In this document: positions 52,407 to 61,535 of the stretch, piece after piece
Layout: each line of letters starts with the position of its first letter
Position numbering within the stretch: position 1 is the stretch's first letter
Source: Bog-473 sp963787485
GTDB taxonomy: Bacteria > Actinomycetota > Acidimicrobiia > Acidimicrobiales > RAAP-2
Direction of reading: 5' to 3'
Assembly (NCBI GenBank): GCA_963787485.1
Contig: CAWBDF010000002.1
Coordinates: forward strand, 186,001 to 250,000
DNA length: 64,000 bases
Made by a program: the position numbers and the translations under genes
The notes under the pieces: generated by a model
Told to the model about the DNA's origin: nothing
The model's input: the letters and a program-made list of their open reading frames with translations, nothing else
Database searches by the model: none

Positions 52407-52674
52407 GCGCTCATCCTGCCAGGCGATCGGGTTTTAGAGGTCGAGGTGGGCCCCAGAAGCTCTACGCCGGACTACCCGACGAGGGCGCCCGAAAGGTTGA
52501 CTTCCGCTCCCACCTGGCAACCCGTAAACCGAAAACGAGTGGCCAACAACGGACGTCTCGGTCGGACTCCGAATGACTTGATCGGGTTGCGATCTCAATT
52601 CGAATGAGACAAGTCGCACCCCCTTCGCCTGTAGCCTGAGCCGGCGTCCGTGTCAGCAGGAAGGAGGTTGCCGA

Positions 52675-53205
52675 TTGCCTGCTTGCTCCCGCTGCCTGGT
52701 TGAGGTGCCCTTGGGGACTGCACGTTGCCCCAAGTGCGGTGCCGCCATCAGGCCGCCTGTCATGCCACGACCGACGCCGAAGCGCTCCGGGAAGTCGCGA
52801 CAACGGCTGAACGCCCTGAACCACAGAGATCGGGTCGTCGGCCCCGCCACCCTCGTCCTCCTGGTCTCGTTCTGGCTGCCCTGGTACAGCATCGGTCCCT
52901 TCTCCGCCGATGGACTGAGTGCCCACGGCTGGCTGTTCATCGCGGTGTTGGACTCGATCGTGCTGGTGCTCTACGTCCTGATCACCGCGTTCGACCTGGG
53001 CGACCTCGCGGTACAGGGCCGTATGTCCAAGGAACAGGTCCTGGCCCTCATGACCGGAGTCAATCTGGCCCTCGTGGTGCTGGGTGTCCTACTCAAGCCG
53101 GCTGGCTTCAGCTGGTCTTGGGGCGCCTTTCTCGCCCTGGCCGCCGCGATCGTCGCTTCTTTGCCCTATGGCATTCCCCTCATCCAGGCCCGACTCCGGC
53201 GCTGA
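52675..53205 (+). CDS. Zinc-ribbon membrane protein of unknown function
   Basis: A 176-residue protein starting at a TTG, fixed by AGGAGG about 10 nt upstream. The N-terminus is a zinc ribbon (CSRCLVEVPLGTARCPKCG, two CxxC pairs), followed by a basic linker and four hydrophobic helices (about residues 55-75, 88-110, 125-142 and 148-165). The WLPWYS segment after the first helix is common in small actinobacterial membrane proteins. It ends LIQARLRR. Function is unknown; the ribbon may bind a protein or nucleic acid. Confidence 0.7.
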   Translation: MPACSRCLVEVPLGTARCPKCGAAIRPPVMPRPTPKRSGKSRQRLNALNHRDRVVGPATLVLLVSFWLPWYSIGPFSADGLSAHGWLFIAVLDSIVLVLYVLITAFDLGDLAVQGRMSKEQVLALMTGVNLALVVLGVLLKPAGFSWSWGAFLALAAAIVASLPYGIPLIQARLRR

Positions 53206-53309
53206 ATCCGATGACTCGGAGGCACCAGCGCTGACCCTGAGGTCGCACGAGCGGGCCGTCGCCACGGATTGGGCCTTGTGCCGATGGAGCCGCCCGTAGG
53301 ATCAGATCC

Positions 53310-53600
53310 ATGAGCCGATTCGGGCAGCACACGAAACTGGTGGCGACTGCAGGGCAAGGCGACGCGCTCGTTGCGAAATTTCTTGAATCGGCCGAGATAC
53401 AACGCGACAATCCGGCTTGCGGGCTGATGATCGCTGGCAGCTCGACGACCGAAGAAGATGTCGTCTACCTCGTGGAAGTCTGGGCGAGCGACCGGCGGGA
53501 AGGGTTTGTCGCTGTAGAAGATTCGACCGGGACAGACAGACCCCCGTTCGTCAGGAAAGGCCCAACCACATGTTTCCCAATAAGTCTCTTGGCTTCGTGA
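53310..53600 (+). CDS. Antibiotic-biosynthesis-monooxygenase (ABM)-like small protein, possibly truncated
   Basis: A 96-residue protein. Residues 1-65 follow the dimeric alpha/beta-barrel ABM pattern (KLVATAGQGDALVAKFLESA, then VVYLVEVWAS). The usual last helix with the EAH-x-xSL motif and the final strand are missing, and the C-terminal 30 residues do not fit the family. The gene may therefore be 3-prime-truncated or diverged. The following 110 bp to the dehydrogenase hold nothing else recognisable. Confidence 0.55.
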   Translation: MSRFGQHTKLVATAGQGDALVAKFLESAEIQRDNPACGLMIAGSSTTEEDVVYLVEVWASDRREGFVAVEDSTGTDRPPFVRKGPTTCFPISLLAS

Positions 53601-53710
53601 TCGCCTCTCTTGTCGGAGAGAGTCATCATGGAGACGCTGCTGCATGAAGGCCTCGTTGATCTCAATCGTTCAGAGAAGGACGCATCACCGACGAGCCTGG
53701 GTCGTGCCCG

Positions 53711-55006
53711 ATGTCGGGAAATGTCAACGCACGGTCTCTAAGTGCAGGCGTCGGTAGCCTCGGTGCCGTGACTGACTCCTTCTACGATTCGGTCCACACC
53801 TATGCCGAGCACGTCTCAATGCTGCTCGAAGTCGAAGACGATGTACGCATCCTGCTGGACGAGCCCTACCGTCAAGTCGACGTCCAAGTGCCGATCCACG
53901 CCGACGACGGCTCCGTCCTGTCGTTTCGTGGCTATCGGGTCCAGCACAACGGGGCGCGGGGACCATTCAAGGGTGGCCTGCGCTATCACCCCGACACCGA
54001 CCTCGACGAGGTGCGGGCACTGGCCTCGTTGATGACCTGGAAGTGCGCCCTGCTCGACCTGCCCTTTGGTGGCGCCAAAGGAGGCATGACTCTCGACGCG
54101 GCGGCACTCTCACCCCGCGAGCTCGAAGCGGTGACCCGGAGCTTCACCAACGCCATCTCTGGGGTCATCGGTCCGAACCTTGACATCTTGGCGCCCGATG
54201 TGAGCACCGATGCCAGGGTCATGGGGTGGGTCATGGACTCCTACTCCTCGCGGGCCGGCTGGTCCCCCGCTGTGGTCACTGGCAAACCGATTGATCTCGG
54301 CGGCGTCCCCGGCCGGGTCGAAGCGACCGGGCGAGGAGTTGTCGCGGTTACCGCGGCGACCCTCACCGCTCTCGGCCGTAACCTCGTCGGCCAGCGAATC
54401 GTCATCCAGGGCTTCGGCAATGTTGGACGCCATGTGGCTCAGATCGCCGCCGAGCATGGTGCGGTGATCGTGGGAGTCTCCGACGTCTCCGGCGGTCGCC
54501 ACATTCGAGAAGGCGTCGACGTGCCGACATTGCTCGCCGAGGTCCAGCCTGGCACCCTGCTCAAGGAGGTGGGGATCGGTGATTTCATCACCAACGCGGA
54601 GCTGCTCGCCCTCGAGTGCGACGTCTTGATTCCTGCCGCCTTGGAGAATGCCATTGACACCACGAACGTCAGAGACGTGCGGGCACGCCTCGTCGTCGAA
54701 GCGGCCAACCACCCGGTCTCGCTTGAGGCCGACGCGGTCCTATCCGAGGGCGGCGTGATCGTGGTGCCCGATATCTTGGCCAATGCCGGAGGCGTTACCG
54801 GGAGTTACTTCGAGTGGACATCGAACCTGACCGGATTCCGGTGGTCCGAGGAGCGGTTCAATGACCAGCTCTTGGACTTCTTGGACCGGGCGTTCCAGGC
54901 AATGTGGAAGGTCCACCTCGAACGGGGGGTCGATCTACGGACCGCCGCCTACATGGTCGGGATCGCCCGAGTTGCCGAAGCCGTCCGACTGCGCGGCCTG
55001 GCCTGA
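53711..55006 (+). CDS. Glutamate/leucine/phenylalanine/valine-type dehydrogenase (probable glutamate dehydrogenase)
   Basis: A 431-residue amino acid dehydrogenase. The signature VQHNGARGPFKGGLRYHP is followed by LMTWKCALLDLPFGGAKGG with the catalytic Lys. The active-site Asp is in DILAPDVSTDARVMGW, and the Rossmann motif is VIQGFGNVGRH. The length and motifs favour an NAD-dependent glutamate dehydrogenase, linking amino acid nitrogen to 2-oxoglutarate. A GTG at 53,768 is an alternative start that would drop the unusual first 19 residues. The short gene at 55,071 follows. Confidence 0.92.
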   Translation: MSGNVNARSLSAGVGSLGAVTDSFYDSVHTYAEHVSMLLEVEDDVRILLDEPYRQVDVQVPIHADDGSVLSFRGYRVQHNGARGPFKGGLRYHPDTDLDEVRALASLMTWKCALLDLPFGGAKGGMTLDAAALSPRELEAVTRSFTNAISGVIGPNLDILAPDVSTDARVMGWVMDSYSSRAGWSPAVVTGKPIDLGGVPGRVEATGRGVVAVTAATLTALGRNLVGQRIVIQGFGNVGRHVAQIAAEHGAVIVGVSDVSGGRHIREGVDVPTLLAEVQPGTLLKEVGIGDFITNAELLALECDVLIPAALENAIDTTNVRDVRARLVVEAANHPVSLEADAVLSEGGVIVVPDILANAGGVTGSYFEWTSNLTGFRWSEERFNDQLLDFLDRAFQAMWKVHLERGVDLRTAAYMVGIARVAEAVRLRGLA

Positions 55007-55070
55007 GCAGCCATCGCCATTGACTCGTACAGATTGCCGCCGGGGAACATCAGAAAATGGAGGTGGTGGA

Positions 55071-55478
55071 ATGACCCAACACTTCAGCTACGCCGTCGAC
55101 AAGCGCTACCTTCCCGTGCTGCTGCCTCTCCTCTTCCGACCATCAAAGAATGACGTCACGCTGACAGATGAGGGCGTGCTCATCGCGACATTCGGCCTGT
55201 TCAGAGTCGTGTCCCCGCTTCGAAACATCACCGGGGCGCACGTCACCAGGAACTACCGCTGGTGGACCGCTGTTGGGGTTCGCCTATCCGGTGCTGACGA
55301 CGGTCTGACGTTTGGAACGAATAACCGTGCGGGCGTCTGCATTCACTTTAGGGAAAAGATGCCATCTCGGCTTCGACGTAGCGGTCATTCGGCGCTCACG
55401 GTGACTGTGAGCGACCTAGAGGGACTCACGATGGCCTTGGGTGGGGATAAAGAACAACCCGCCACACCCTCCCCTTGA
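55071..55478 (+). CDS. Conserved hypothetical protein
   Basis: A 135-residue protein starting MTQHFSYAVDKRYLPVLLPL with GGAGGTGG upstream. It has no membrane helix strong enough to call. VLIATFGLFRVVSPLRNITG and the RNYRWWTAVGVRLS segment resemble small uncharacterised actinobacterial proteins of pleckstrin-like layout. The frame is open further upstream but overlaps the dehydrogenase, so the later start is used. It may be co-transcribed with the dehydrogenase (64-bp gap). Confidence 0.65.
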   Translation: MTQHFSYAVDKRYLPVLLPLLFRPSKNDVTLTDEGVLIATFGLFRVVSPLRNITGAHVTRNYRWWTAVGVRLSGADDGLTFGTNNRAGVCIHFREKMPSRLRRSGHSALTVTVSDLEGLTMALGGDKEQPATPSP

Positions 55479-55625
55479 GCACGACAGAGCGAGCTGCCGC
55501 CTGAGCAACGCTCTTACGGCGGTCCCGAGCGGGACTGCCCCGGTTCGCCGATCCGGCGGCTCATCCTGCTCGAAACCCAGGCACCAGGCGACACTTGAAC
55601 CGGTGCGGTGCCCGGGCTGGCGAGC

Positions 55626-55907
55626 TCAGGTCCGGGTGATCGCAGCGTGCCAGGCGAAGACTCCTGAGGGGTCGTAGGTGACCTCAATCATGGTGGATTC
55701 GATGGTGTCAATGTCCCACCCGTCTGCGAAGCTCGTTCGGATCTCACCTTGTGTTGTTCGGCGCGGCCCCCGTTTCCCGGGCTGGCGGTCGCTGAAACAC
55801 AGCATGTGATAGCGGCCGCCCGGTGGAACAACAGCAGCCAAGGCGTGCTCACCGGTCCCGCAGTCCACATCGAGAACTTTGCCGGCAAGGCCTCTGGAAC
55901 GAGCCAT
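55626..55907 (-). pseudogene. SAM-dependent methyltransferase remnant with an internal in-frame deletion
   Basis: The 93-residue frame joins the SAM-binding motif (VLDVDCGTGEHAL, normally LDVGCGTGEHAL) directly to AAVVPPGGRYHMLCFSDRQP. In the intact family about 80 residues separate these two blocks. The C-terminal part (TTQGEIRTSFADGWDIDTIE to the end) is as expected. The N-terminal 40 or so residues are also missing. The core of the fold is lost, so this cannot be an active enzyme. Confidence 0.72.
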
Positions 55908-55943
55908 ACCGATCTTGCTACTACCTGACGAACCACCGACGCG

Positions 55944-55983
55944 AAAGCGCCCGTCCCACGAACGAACGGGGATCGGGCGCTTT
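55944..55983. terminator. Rho-independent terminator
   Basis: AAAGCGCCCG (55944-55953) pairs perfectly with CGGGCGCTTT (55974-55983) around a 20-base loop, followed by TTCTC. The flanking A and T runs make it suitable for both strands. Confidence 0.75.
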
Positions 55984-56508
55984 TCTCACTTGTACTCCGA
56001 GAACGGATTGCTCGGGGAAATGGCTACCAGGAACGGGGCGTCCTTGCCCTTGCCGTCGCAACGCTCTTACTCCAAGCTGCTTGCCCTTGGACTACCTGGG
56101 CCTACCGGGATTCCTCCCAGTCAATCCTTGTCCATCCGCTCTCAGGCTGGCCCTTCATGCTCATACCGCATAAGCGCCTCCTCCGGGAATCCTCTCGGAT
56201 CCCGCACCCCCAGTATGCGCTCAGTGCATCGCGACTTCCAGAGTCCAAATGGCTATCTGGGCCAGTAAGGCGCAGAGGATCCCGCAACCATCCTTGTGGA
56301 TGGTCCGGCGCCGCGCGGCCTGAAAGGTGATGACCGCTGCACGGTGAGGCGGCAGCCCTACACGGTGGCGATTTCGGCGACCGGATAAATCCACAGAGCA
56401 CATGAGCAGTAGATGTATGGCAGGATCGCTCGGCGCAAGGGTTGGTCGATCTGTTCCTGCGTTCAGTGATCGGGCCTCTGGTGTTCGTCGCGTCAAGAGG
56501 AGGGACTT
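55984..56508. other. Intergenic region without a recognisable gene
   Basis: No coding sequence, RNA or repeat is recognised in these 525 bp. The last 60 bp should hold the sulfotransferase promoter. Confidence 0.4.
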
Positions 56509-57129
56509 GTGGAACTCAAAGTCGTTGGTGCCGGCGTCGGCCGAACGGGGACGCATTCGCTCAAGCTGGCGCTCGAGCAACTCCTCGATGCCCCGTGTCA
56601 CCACATGCTCGAGATACTCGGGGACCCCGACCAAATACCAGCCTGGATCGACGCCATTGAAGGTCGACCGGTCGACTGGTCACGAATGCTGGCGCGCTAC
56701 GGAGCGATCGTTGATTGGCCGGGTGGGGCCTTCTGGAGAGAATTGTCACGGGCCAACCCGGATGCGCTTGTGCTGCTGTCGGTTCGCGATCCCGAAGAGT
56801 GGTACCGCAGCGCCTCGAACACGATCTTCCTCACATTCGACCACATGCCGCCAGAGGTTGCGCCCTGGATGACCGCGGTGCGCAAGCTCCTGCAGGACCG
56901 ATTCAGCGACCGCTTTGAGGACCCAGAAGCCATGATCGATGCCTTTATCCGCCACAACGAAGGGGTGCGTGCCGAAGTGCCGGCGAGCCGCCTGCTCGAG
57001 TGGAATCTTGGCGACGGCTGGGATCCGATCTGTGAACGGCTCGGGTTACCAGTTCCCGCAGAGCCCTTCCCCGTCACGAACTCGACGGACGAGTTCCGCG
57101 AAATGGTTGGTATTCCGCCTCTGACCTGA
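56509..57129 (+). CDS. Sulfotransferase family protein (Sulfotransfer_4-like)
   Basis: A 206-residue protein starting at a GTG with GGAGGG 6 nt before. GVGRTGTHSLKLALEQLL is the phosphosulfate-binding P-loop-like motif at the N-terminus. VLLSVRDPEEWYRSASNTIF is the 3-prime-phosphate-binding segment with Arg and Ser. LLEWNLGDGWDPICERLGLP VPxxPFP (residues about 165-190) is the typical end. Related proteins are often annotated as sulfotransferases, though many small actinobacterial members lack a known acceptor. It stands alone. Confidence 0.85.
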   Translation: MELKVVGAGVGRTGTHSLKLALEQLLDAPCHHMLEILGDPDQIPAWIDAIEGRPVDWSRMLARYGAIVDWPGGAFWRELSRANPDALVLLSVRDPEEWYRSASNTIFLTFDHMPPEVAPWMTAVRKLLQDRFSDRFEDPEAMIDAFIRHNEGVRAEVPASRLLEWNLGDGWDPICERLGLPVPAEPFPVTNSTDEFREMVGIPPLT

Positions 57130-57221
57130 CGCCTGCACTCGAGCACGCCCCCCTTGCAGGGCCCATCGGGAAAGCGTCGAGACTGGGCAGGTTCTGGCAA
57201 CCTCAGTTCGCGGGTGGGGCG

Positions 57222-57929
57222 TCAGAGCTCCGAGTCGCGCCGGGGCGTCCGGTTCTTCGCCCATTGGACAGTGATGCCGTCGCGACGCATCATCGCCATG
57301 AACCCGGTGATGGAGAAGAAGATCGCTATGGCGGTGAGCCCATACGTCACCACCGAGCGCTCGAGAACGAATGAGCGCAGTGACGATGAAACGAGCAACC
57401 AAAATACGAGCCCAGCGTTGAGCATCAGGACCGTCGCCCAGAGGACGGAAATCCGGATGAAGAATCGACGGACGAGCGGCCGCCTCATGATTGCGGGGTC
57501 CATGGGGCAAAAGTCGTGGGCAAAGCGCTGCGTGAATGGCCGGCCGACCAAGGCCGAGATGAGCAGGGCAACAGAGATTATGACGGTACCAGCTGTCGGT
57601 TGCGCGAAGTAGACGAATGCGCTCCCCGTGATGAAGGCAATCACCGTCCTTAAGGTGATGAGGATGGTTCCGAACAGCAACAACATCGATACTCGGTCGC
57701 CTTTCAGCAGGCGCCGACCCAGTGCCAGATAAGACCAGGTGAGCGCCGCGATCAACGCACCTCTGAAACCGGTGAGGACGAGGAGCAGATAGAACACGAC
57801 GAGAGGACCAACGACACCCTCGAGCACGACAGGACATGCGTGACGAAGAGCTTTGCCTGGCGGAGGCAGCAGCAGCAGTGAACCTCCTCCTCGCCCGTCG
57901 CTGTGGGGCGTCGGCAGGAGGCGCAGCAT
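57222..57929 (-). CDS. VC0807-like multi-pass membrane protein
   Basis: A membrane protein of about 235 aa from the ATG at 57,929 with six hydrophobic stretches, including VVLEGVVGPLVVFYLLLVLT and GLTAIAIFFSITGFMAMM. FVYFAQPTAGTVIISVALLI and the RPFTQRFAHDFCP segment fit the VC0807 family, whose function is not known. The frame is open to 58,100, but the extra N-terminal 57 residues look non-coding. The C-terminal tail is basic. Confidence 0.7.
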   Translation of the reverse strand: MLRLLPTPHSDGRGGGSLLLLPPPGKALRHACPVVLEGVVGPLVVFYLLLVLTGFRGALIAALTWSYLALGRRLLKGDRVSMLLLFGTILITLRTVIAFITGSAFVYFAQPTAGTVIISVALLISALVGRPFTQRFAHDFCPMDPAIMRRPLVRRFFIRISVLWATVLMLNAGLVFWLLVSSSLRSFVLERSVVTYGLTAIAIFFSITGFMAMMRRDGITVQWAKNRTPRRDSEL

Positions 57930-58320
57930 GTGCCATGGCTCGACGGTCCCGCCATTCGACCTGGTTGCCACAGCGCTGCCACTCTTTCCGCCGTAAGCGG
58001 CGGCGCTTTGACCCGAATTGAGGTTCTCGAATGCTACACCGAGCCGGTGAACCACCTCTTCGCCCGGCTCGGCACGCCAAGGTTCGGTCTCGCGGGACAC
58101 CGCATCAGGTCAAAACCGTCGCCCTGTCGGACCACCAACTCGTCTGGCACACGACGGATCCCCTCGACGCCTCGGTTTTCGATCCGATCCGCCCGATTGT
58201 CCCCGTACGCTGCCGGTTCGAGCCGGTTGGTCGCCTTCTCTGGCGTGATGCACAGGCCACTCGGGCATCGGCGGTGCGGGGCTGCCAAGCGCCTGATCAG
58301 TCGCCCCGCGACAATGGACC
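57930..58320. other. Intergenic region without a recognisable gene
   Basis: This 391-bp stretch between divergent genes has open frames in several phases but no recognisable protein, RNA or repeat. Confidence 0.4.
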
Positions 58321-59529
58321 GTGCTCTTGTCCGGCAGGATAAAGCGTTGGGCGGCGGTATCGGTCGTGCTCAGCGGCACCGCAGTGGCCGCCATGGCAAC
58401 GTTCGCCGCGACGTCGGGCTCCACTCCTCCGAGGGCCTGGAATGGCTCGGACCATGTTGCCAACTCGGCGCCCTCGCGCCTTGTTCGACAGGCATTGGCT
58501 TCGCCGCGGCCAAAAGGACGGCGGGCGCACGCAGCCACACACCCCGCGCCGACGACCGCGACGCTGCCAAAGACTTCCGGCCAGGTCGCGCTCGAGGGCT
58601 GCCCTGTGCCCCCGCACCCGCCGCTGCCGCCCTCACCCCCCCCGTGGCACCCGGCGGTCCTCGTGACGTCACTTCCGCCGGTGAAGGTGCCGGCGCTATG
58701 GATTTCCCACGTGAGGGCGCTCACCGGAAAGGGCATGTGGATCTGGGAGTGGGACAGCACTGACGGTGGCGACGCCAACGAGATCGTGCAGCAGGCCGTT
58801 TCGGCGGGCCTGCATCAGTTGTGGGTCCGGGTGGGTGACTCGATGAACGGTTTCTACGGCGCCGAGGAACTCGACTCGCTCGTGCCCCTAGCCCATGCCC
58901 ACGGCCTTGCCGTGATCGCGTGGGGATTCCCGTACCTGTGGGACCCCGTTGGCGATGCCCAGTGGACCGCGCAGATCCTCGACTGGCGCGCCCCCGACGG
59001 CCAGCAGCTCGACGGCTACAGCGCCGACATCGAGGAGGCGACCGAGGGTGTCATGCTGAGCGCCCAGCGGGCGGCCGTGTACCTCGAGCTTGTTCGACAA
59101 GCCGCCGGCAGTCGGCTTGTCGTGGCCACCGTCTATCCTCCGACCGACGCCAACTGGGACGGTGGCTACCCCTACCAGGCGATGGCGCCCTACGTCGACG
59201 CCTTCGCCCCGATGGTCTACTGGGAATGCACCGATCCCGGCACCGACGCCGCGCTCGACGTCGCTCGCCTCTCGACGCTCCGACCCGTGCACGTCATCGG
59301 ACAGGCCTTCAACTTCGCCGGCGTCGGCGGCCGGATCGTCTCACCGAGCGGAGCAGAGATCACCGAATTCTTGAGCGCCAGCCGGCGATCTGGCGCGATG
59401 GGTGCGTCGTTCTGGGTGTGGCAGGAGGCCACGCCGGAGGAGTGGGCCGCCGTGTCCGGCTTCCCCTGGAGCACGGTTGGGATCAAGCCGATGTCGCCAC
59501 GGGTCAGCCCAAAAAGATCCCGACCCTGA
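58321..59529 (+). CDS. Secreted TIM-barrel protein, glycoside-hydrolase-like
   Basis: A 402-residue exported protein starting at a GTG. Residues 1-30 form a signal peptide (IKRWAAVSVVLSGTAVAAMA). A Pro/Ser/Thr-rich linker runs to about residue 125. From GMWIWEWDSTDGGDANEIVQ on, the sequence alternates strands and helices like a TIM barrel: LHQLWVRVGD, LAVIAWGFPYLW, DGYSADIEEA, LVVATVYPP, DAFAPMVYW and GASFWVWQEAT. The acidic pair in SADIEEA and the Tyr-Trp-Glu strand match catalytic positions of glycoside-hydrolase clans with unassigned members. It may act on wall or exopolysaccharide. Confidence 0.7.
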   Translation: MLLSGRIKRWAAVSVVLSGTAVAAMATFAATSGSTPPRAWNGSDHVANSAPSRLVRQALASPRPKGRRAHAATHPAPTTATLPKTSGQVALEGCPVPPHPPLPPSPPPWHPAVLVTSLPPVKVPALWISHVRALTGKGMWIWEWDSTDGGDANEIVQQAVSAGLHQLWVRVGDSMNGFYGAEELDSLVPLAHAHGLAVIAWGFPYLWDPVGDAQWTAQILDWRAPDGQQLDGYSADIEEATEGVMLSAQRAAVYLELVRQAAGSRLVVATVYPPTDANWDGGYPYQAMAPYVDAFAPMVYWECTDPGTDAALDVARLSTLRPVHVIGQAFNFAGVGGRIVSPSGAEITEFLSASRRSGAMGASFWVWQEATPEEWAAVSGFPWSTVGIKPMSPRVSPKRSRP

Positions 59530-59713
59530 CCGTTGTTCAAGGACGGCCGATGCTCGCTGCGGCCCGGCCGAAGGGCTGGAGTGGAGCGTCCTGCTCAGGA
59601 CCTGGACTTGTCGGGCAACGGACGTCGGCGAACGTCTCAACGGTGCGATTGCGCAGCTCGACGAGATTCGATAGACAAATCGCAGCCGACCCCACGCCTC
59701 TAGGAGGTAAGCA

Positions 59714-60250
59714 ATGCCTGAGGTCCTGACCATCGAGGATGCCATCAAGGAGCTGCTGGACAAGCAAGCCATCCACGATGTGATGATGCGCTACTGCCGC
59801 GGTGTCGACCGGCTGGATGCGGAGCTCATCGGCTCTGCCTACCACCCCGACGCCTACGACGACCACTGCGGCCGTGAGTTCACCGGCGCGACGGTCGGCC
59901 CGGGAATCGCTGGGTGGATGGCCGAGACAATGGAGATGACCAGCCATCAGATCACGAACCAAACGATCGTGATCGACGGCGACTTCGCGGGCAGCGAGTC
60001 GTACTACACCGAGACGCATATCCTCAAGGAAGGCGAACAGCGAGTGAAGGGCATTGTGGTCGGCCGCTACATCGACCGGCTCGAGCGGCGCGACGGCGAA
60101 TGGCGCATCATCCATCGCCGCGTCGTGATGGAGGGCTCGAGCGAGGTACCCATCGACCTGCTCGCGGAGCGGCTGGTGGCCAAGCTGTGGACGACCGACC
60201 GCAACGACCCGTCGTACGCGGTGCTCGAGCACCCTGCCGACGCCAGGTAG
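59714..60250 (+). CDS. SnoaL/NTF2-like protein
   Basis: A 178-residue SnoaL-like protein with AGGAGG directly upstream of the ATG. LDKQAIHDVMMRYCRGVDRL is the typical first helix, with the Tyr-x-Arg-x-x-Asp pattern of the ring-hydroxylating-beta/SnoaL group. LIGSAYHPDAYDDHCG follows, and RLERRDGEWRIIHRRVVMEG is the last strand pair. Members are dehydratases or isomerases, or small-subunit-like proteins. It is not close to the SnoaL protein at 22,330. It stands alone, 184 bp after the secreted protein. Confidence 0.85.
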   Translation: MPEVLTIEDAIKELLDKQAIHDVMMRYCRGVDRLDAELIGSAYHPDAYDDHCGREFTGATVGPGIAGWMAETMEMTSHQITNQTIVIDGDFAGSESYYTETHILKEGEQRVKGIVVGRYIDRLERRDGEWRIIHRRVVMEGSSEVPIDLLAERLVAKLWTTDRNDPSYAVLEHPADAR

Positions 60251-60464
60251 TTGGTGGAATCACCGGGCCGATTTGACGAGCCGCGGGCTACGTCCGGGGA
60301 GTGATCTGTCCGGGATCGTCCTCCCGAGAACTCGCAACACAACGGCTCATACCGATTGTCGCCAAGGTTGGCATCGACGTCGGTGAGCCAGCGATCAGGT
60401 CCGAGGTATCCCAGACAGTCGCCGAGTCCGTGGCAGCACCAATGGCTTCGTCGTGATACGGCGT

Positions 60465-61439
60465 TCAGAGTCGACGGTTTCGCTCCACGGCGCGCCCGAG
60501 GAGACTTCCGCGGTCTCTGAGGTGGTCGAACAATTCTGGCGGTGAGAGCACCTCGAACTCGGTGGCAGCATGTCCCAGCGCCAACGTCGCCCAATCCAGT
60601 GAGTCCGATGTCATACGGAACCGACACTGCCCGGAGCCGACATCTTCGAGGCTGCCCCACGAGCCGATGCGCTCGCGGACGACCGCCGCAGGGGCATCGA
60701 AGAGCGCCTCCACCTCATACCTCGTCCTGACGCTCACGATGCTGGACCGGACGAACGCCGCCGCGTCGTCGGCCGGCAGTTGGCGAGGGATGGCGTGGGC
60801 GCCCGTGGCCCTCGGCTCCGCCAGTCTGTCCAGGCGAAAGGTCCGCCAGTCGAAACGGGTGAGGTCCCACGCCACGAGGTACCAGCGCCTCCCGAGCAAG
60901 ACCAGCCGGTGCGGATCGACCTCCCGAGCGCTCCGTTCGCCGCTGTGATCGATGTAGGCAAACTCCAGGCGCTCGCCGTCCTGGCAGGCTTGGGCTACCG
61001 ACACCAGCACTTCCGCGTCGACGCTGGCGGCGGATTCCTGCCAGGGGGCGGGAACGGTCATCGCGGCCAGAGCGTCGATGCGGCGGCGGAGCGAGGACGG
61101 CATGACCTTGATCACCTTGCTCAGCGCCCGCAGTGAGGACTCCTCGATGCCGGTGACGGTACCCGCCTGGATGGCCGAGTGCAGCCCAACGCCGATGGCC
61201 ACGGCCTCCTCGTTGTCGAGCAAGAGGGGCGGAAGCGCCGCGCCGGCCGCCAGCTGATAGCCGCCATCCAGGCCCCGTCTGGCCTCAACCGGGTAGCCCA
61301 GATCTCGGAGGCGGTCGATGTCACGACGAAGAGTGCGAGGCGAGACGTCGAGACGAGCAGCCAGCTCAGCCCCGGCCCAGTAGCGCCGGGACTGCAAGAG
61401 GGACAACAGTTGGAGCGTTCGCGTGCCCGGGCTCGCCAT
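60465..61439 (-). CDS. WYL-domain (YafY-like) transcriptional regulator
   Basis: A 324-residue regulator with an N-terminal DeoR-type winged helix (LAARLDVSPRTLRRDIDRLR, residues 24-45) and GLDGGYQLAAGAALPPLLLD after it. The WYL domain has EVDPHRLVLLGRRWYLVAWD and TFRLDRLAEPRATG, and a WCX-type C-terminal extension follows. Such proteins often sense small ligands or nucleic acid and control a divergent neighbour. Here that neighbour is the DinB-like gene at 61,536, with a 96-bp gap. Confidence 0.92.
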   Translation of the reverse strand: MASPGTRTLQLLSLLQSRRYWAGAELAARLDVSPRTLRRDIDRLRDLGYPVEARRGLDGGYQLAAGAALPPLLLDNEEAVAIGVGLHSAIQAGTVTGIEESSLRALSKVIKVMPSSLRRRIDALAAMTVPAPWQESAASVDAEVLVSVAQACQDGERLEFAYIDHSGERSAREVDPHRLVLLGRRWYLVAWDLTRFDWRTFRLDRLAEPRATGAHAIPRQLPADDAAAFVRSSIVSVRTRYEVEALFDAPAAVVRERIGSWGSLEDVGSGQCRFRMTSDSLDWATLALGHAATEFEVLSPPELFDHLRDRGSLLGRAVERNRRL

Positions 61440-61535
61440 GTGGCCAATTATTGCGGTATTTAGGCCAGAAGCTGACCGCTAAGGGCCCTACGGTGGAGGG
61501 TGACCGTAGAAGCCCACTTGGAAAGGCCAATCCCC

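Noticed and set aside
55019..55035. TTGACTCGTACAG upstream of the hypothetical gene at 55,071
   Set aside because: Only the left arm matches (9 of 13), it is far from the catabolic block, and no suitable -10 lies at 17-18 bp.
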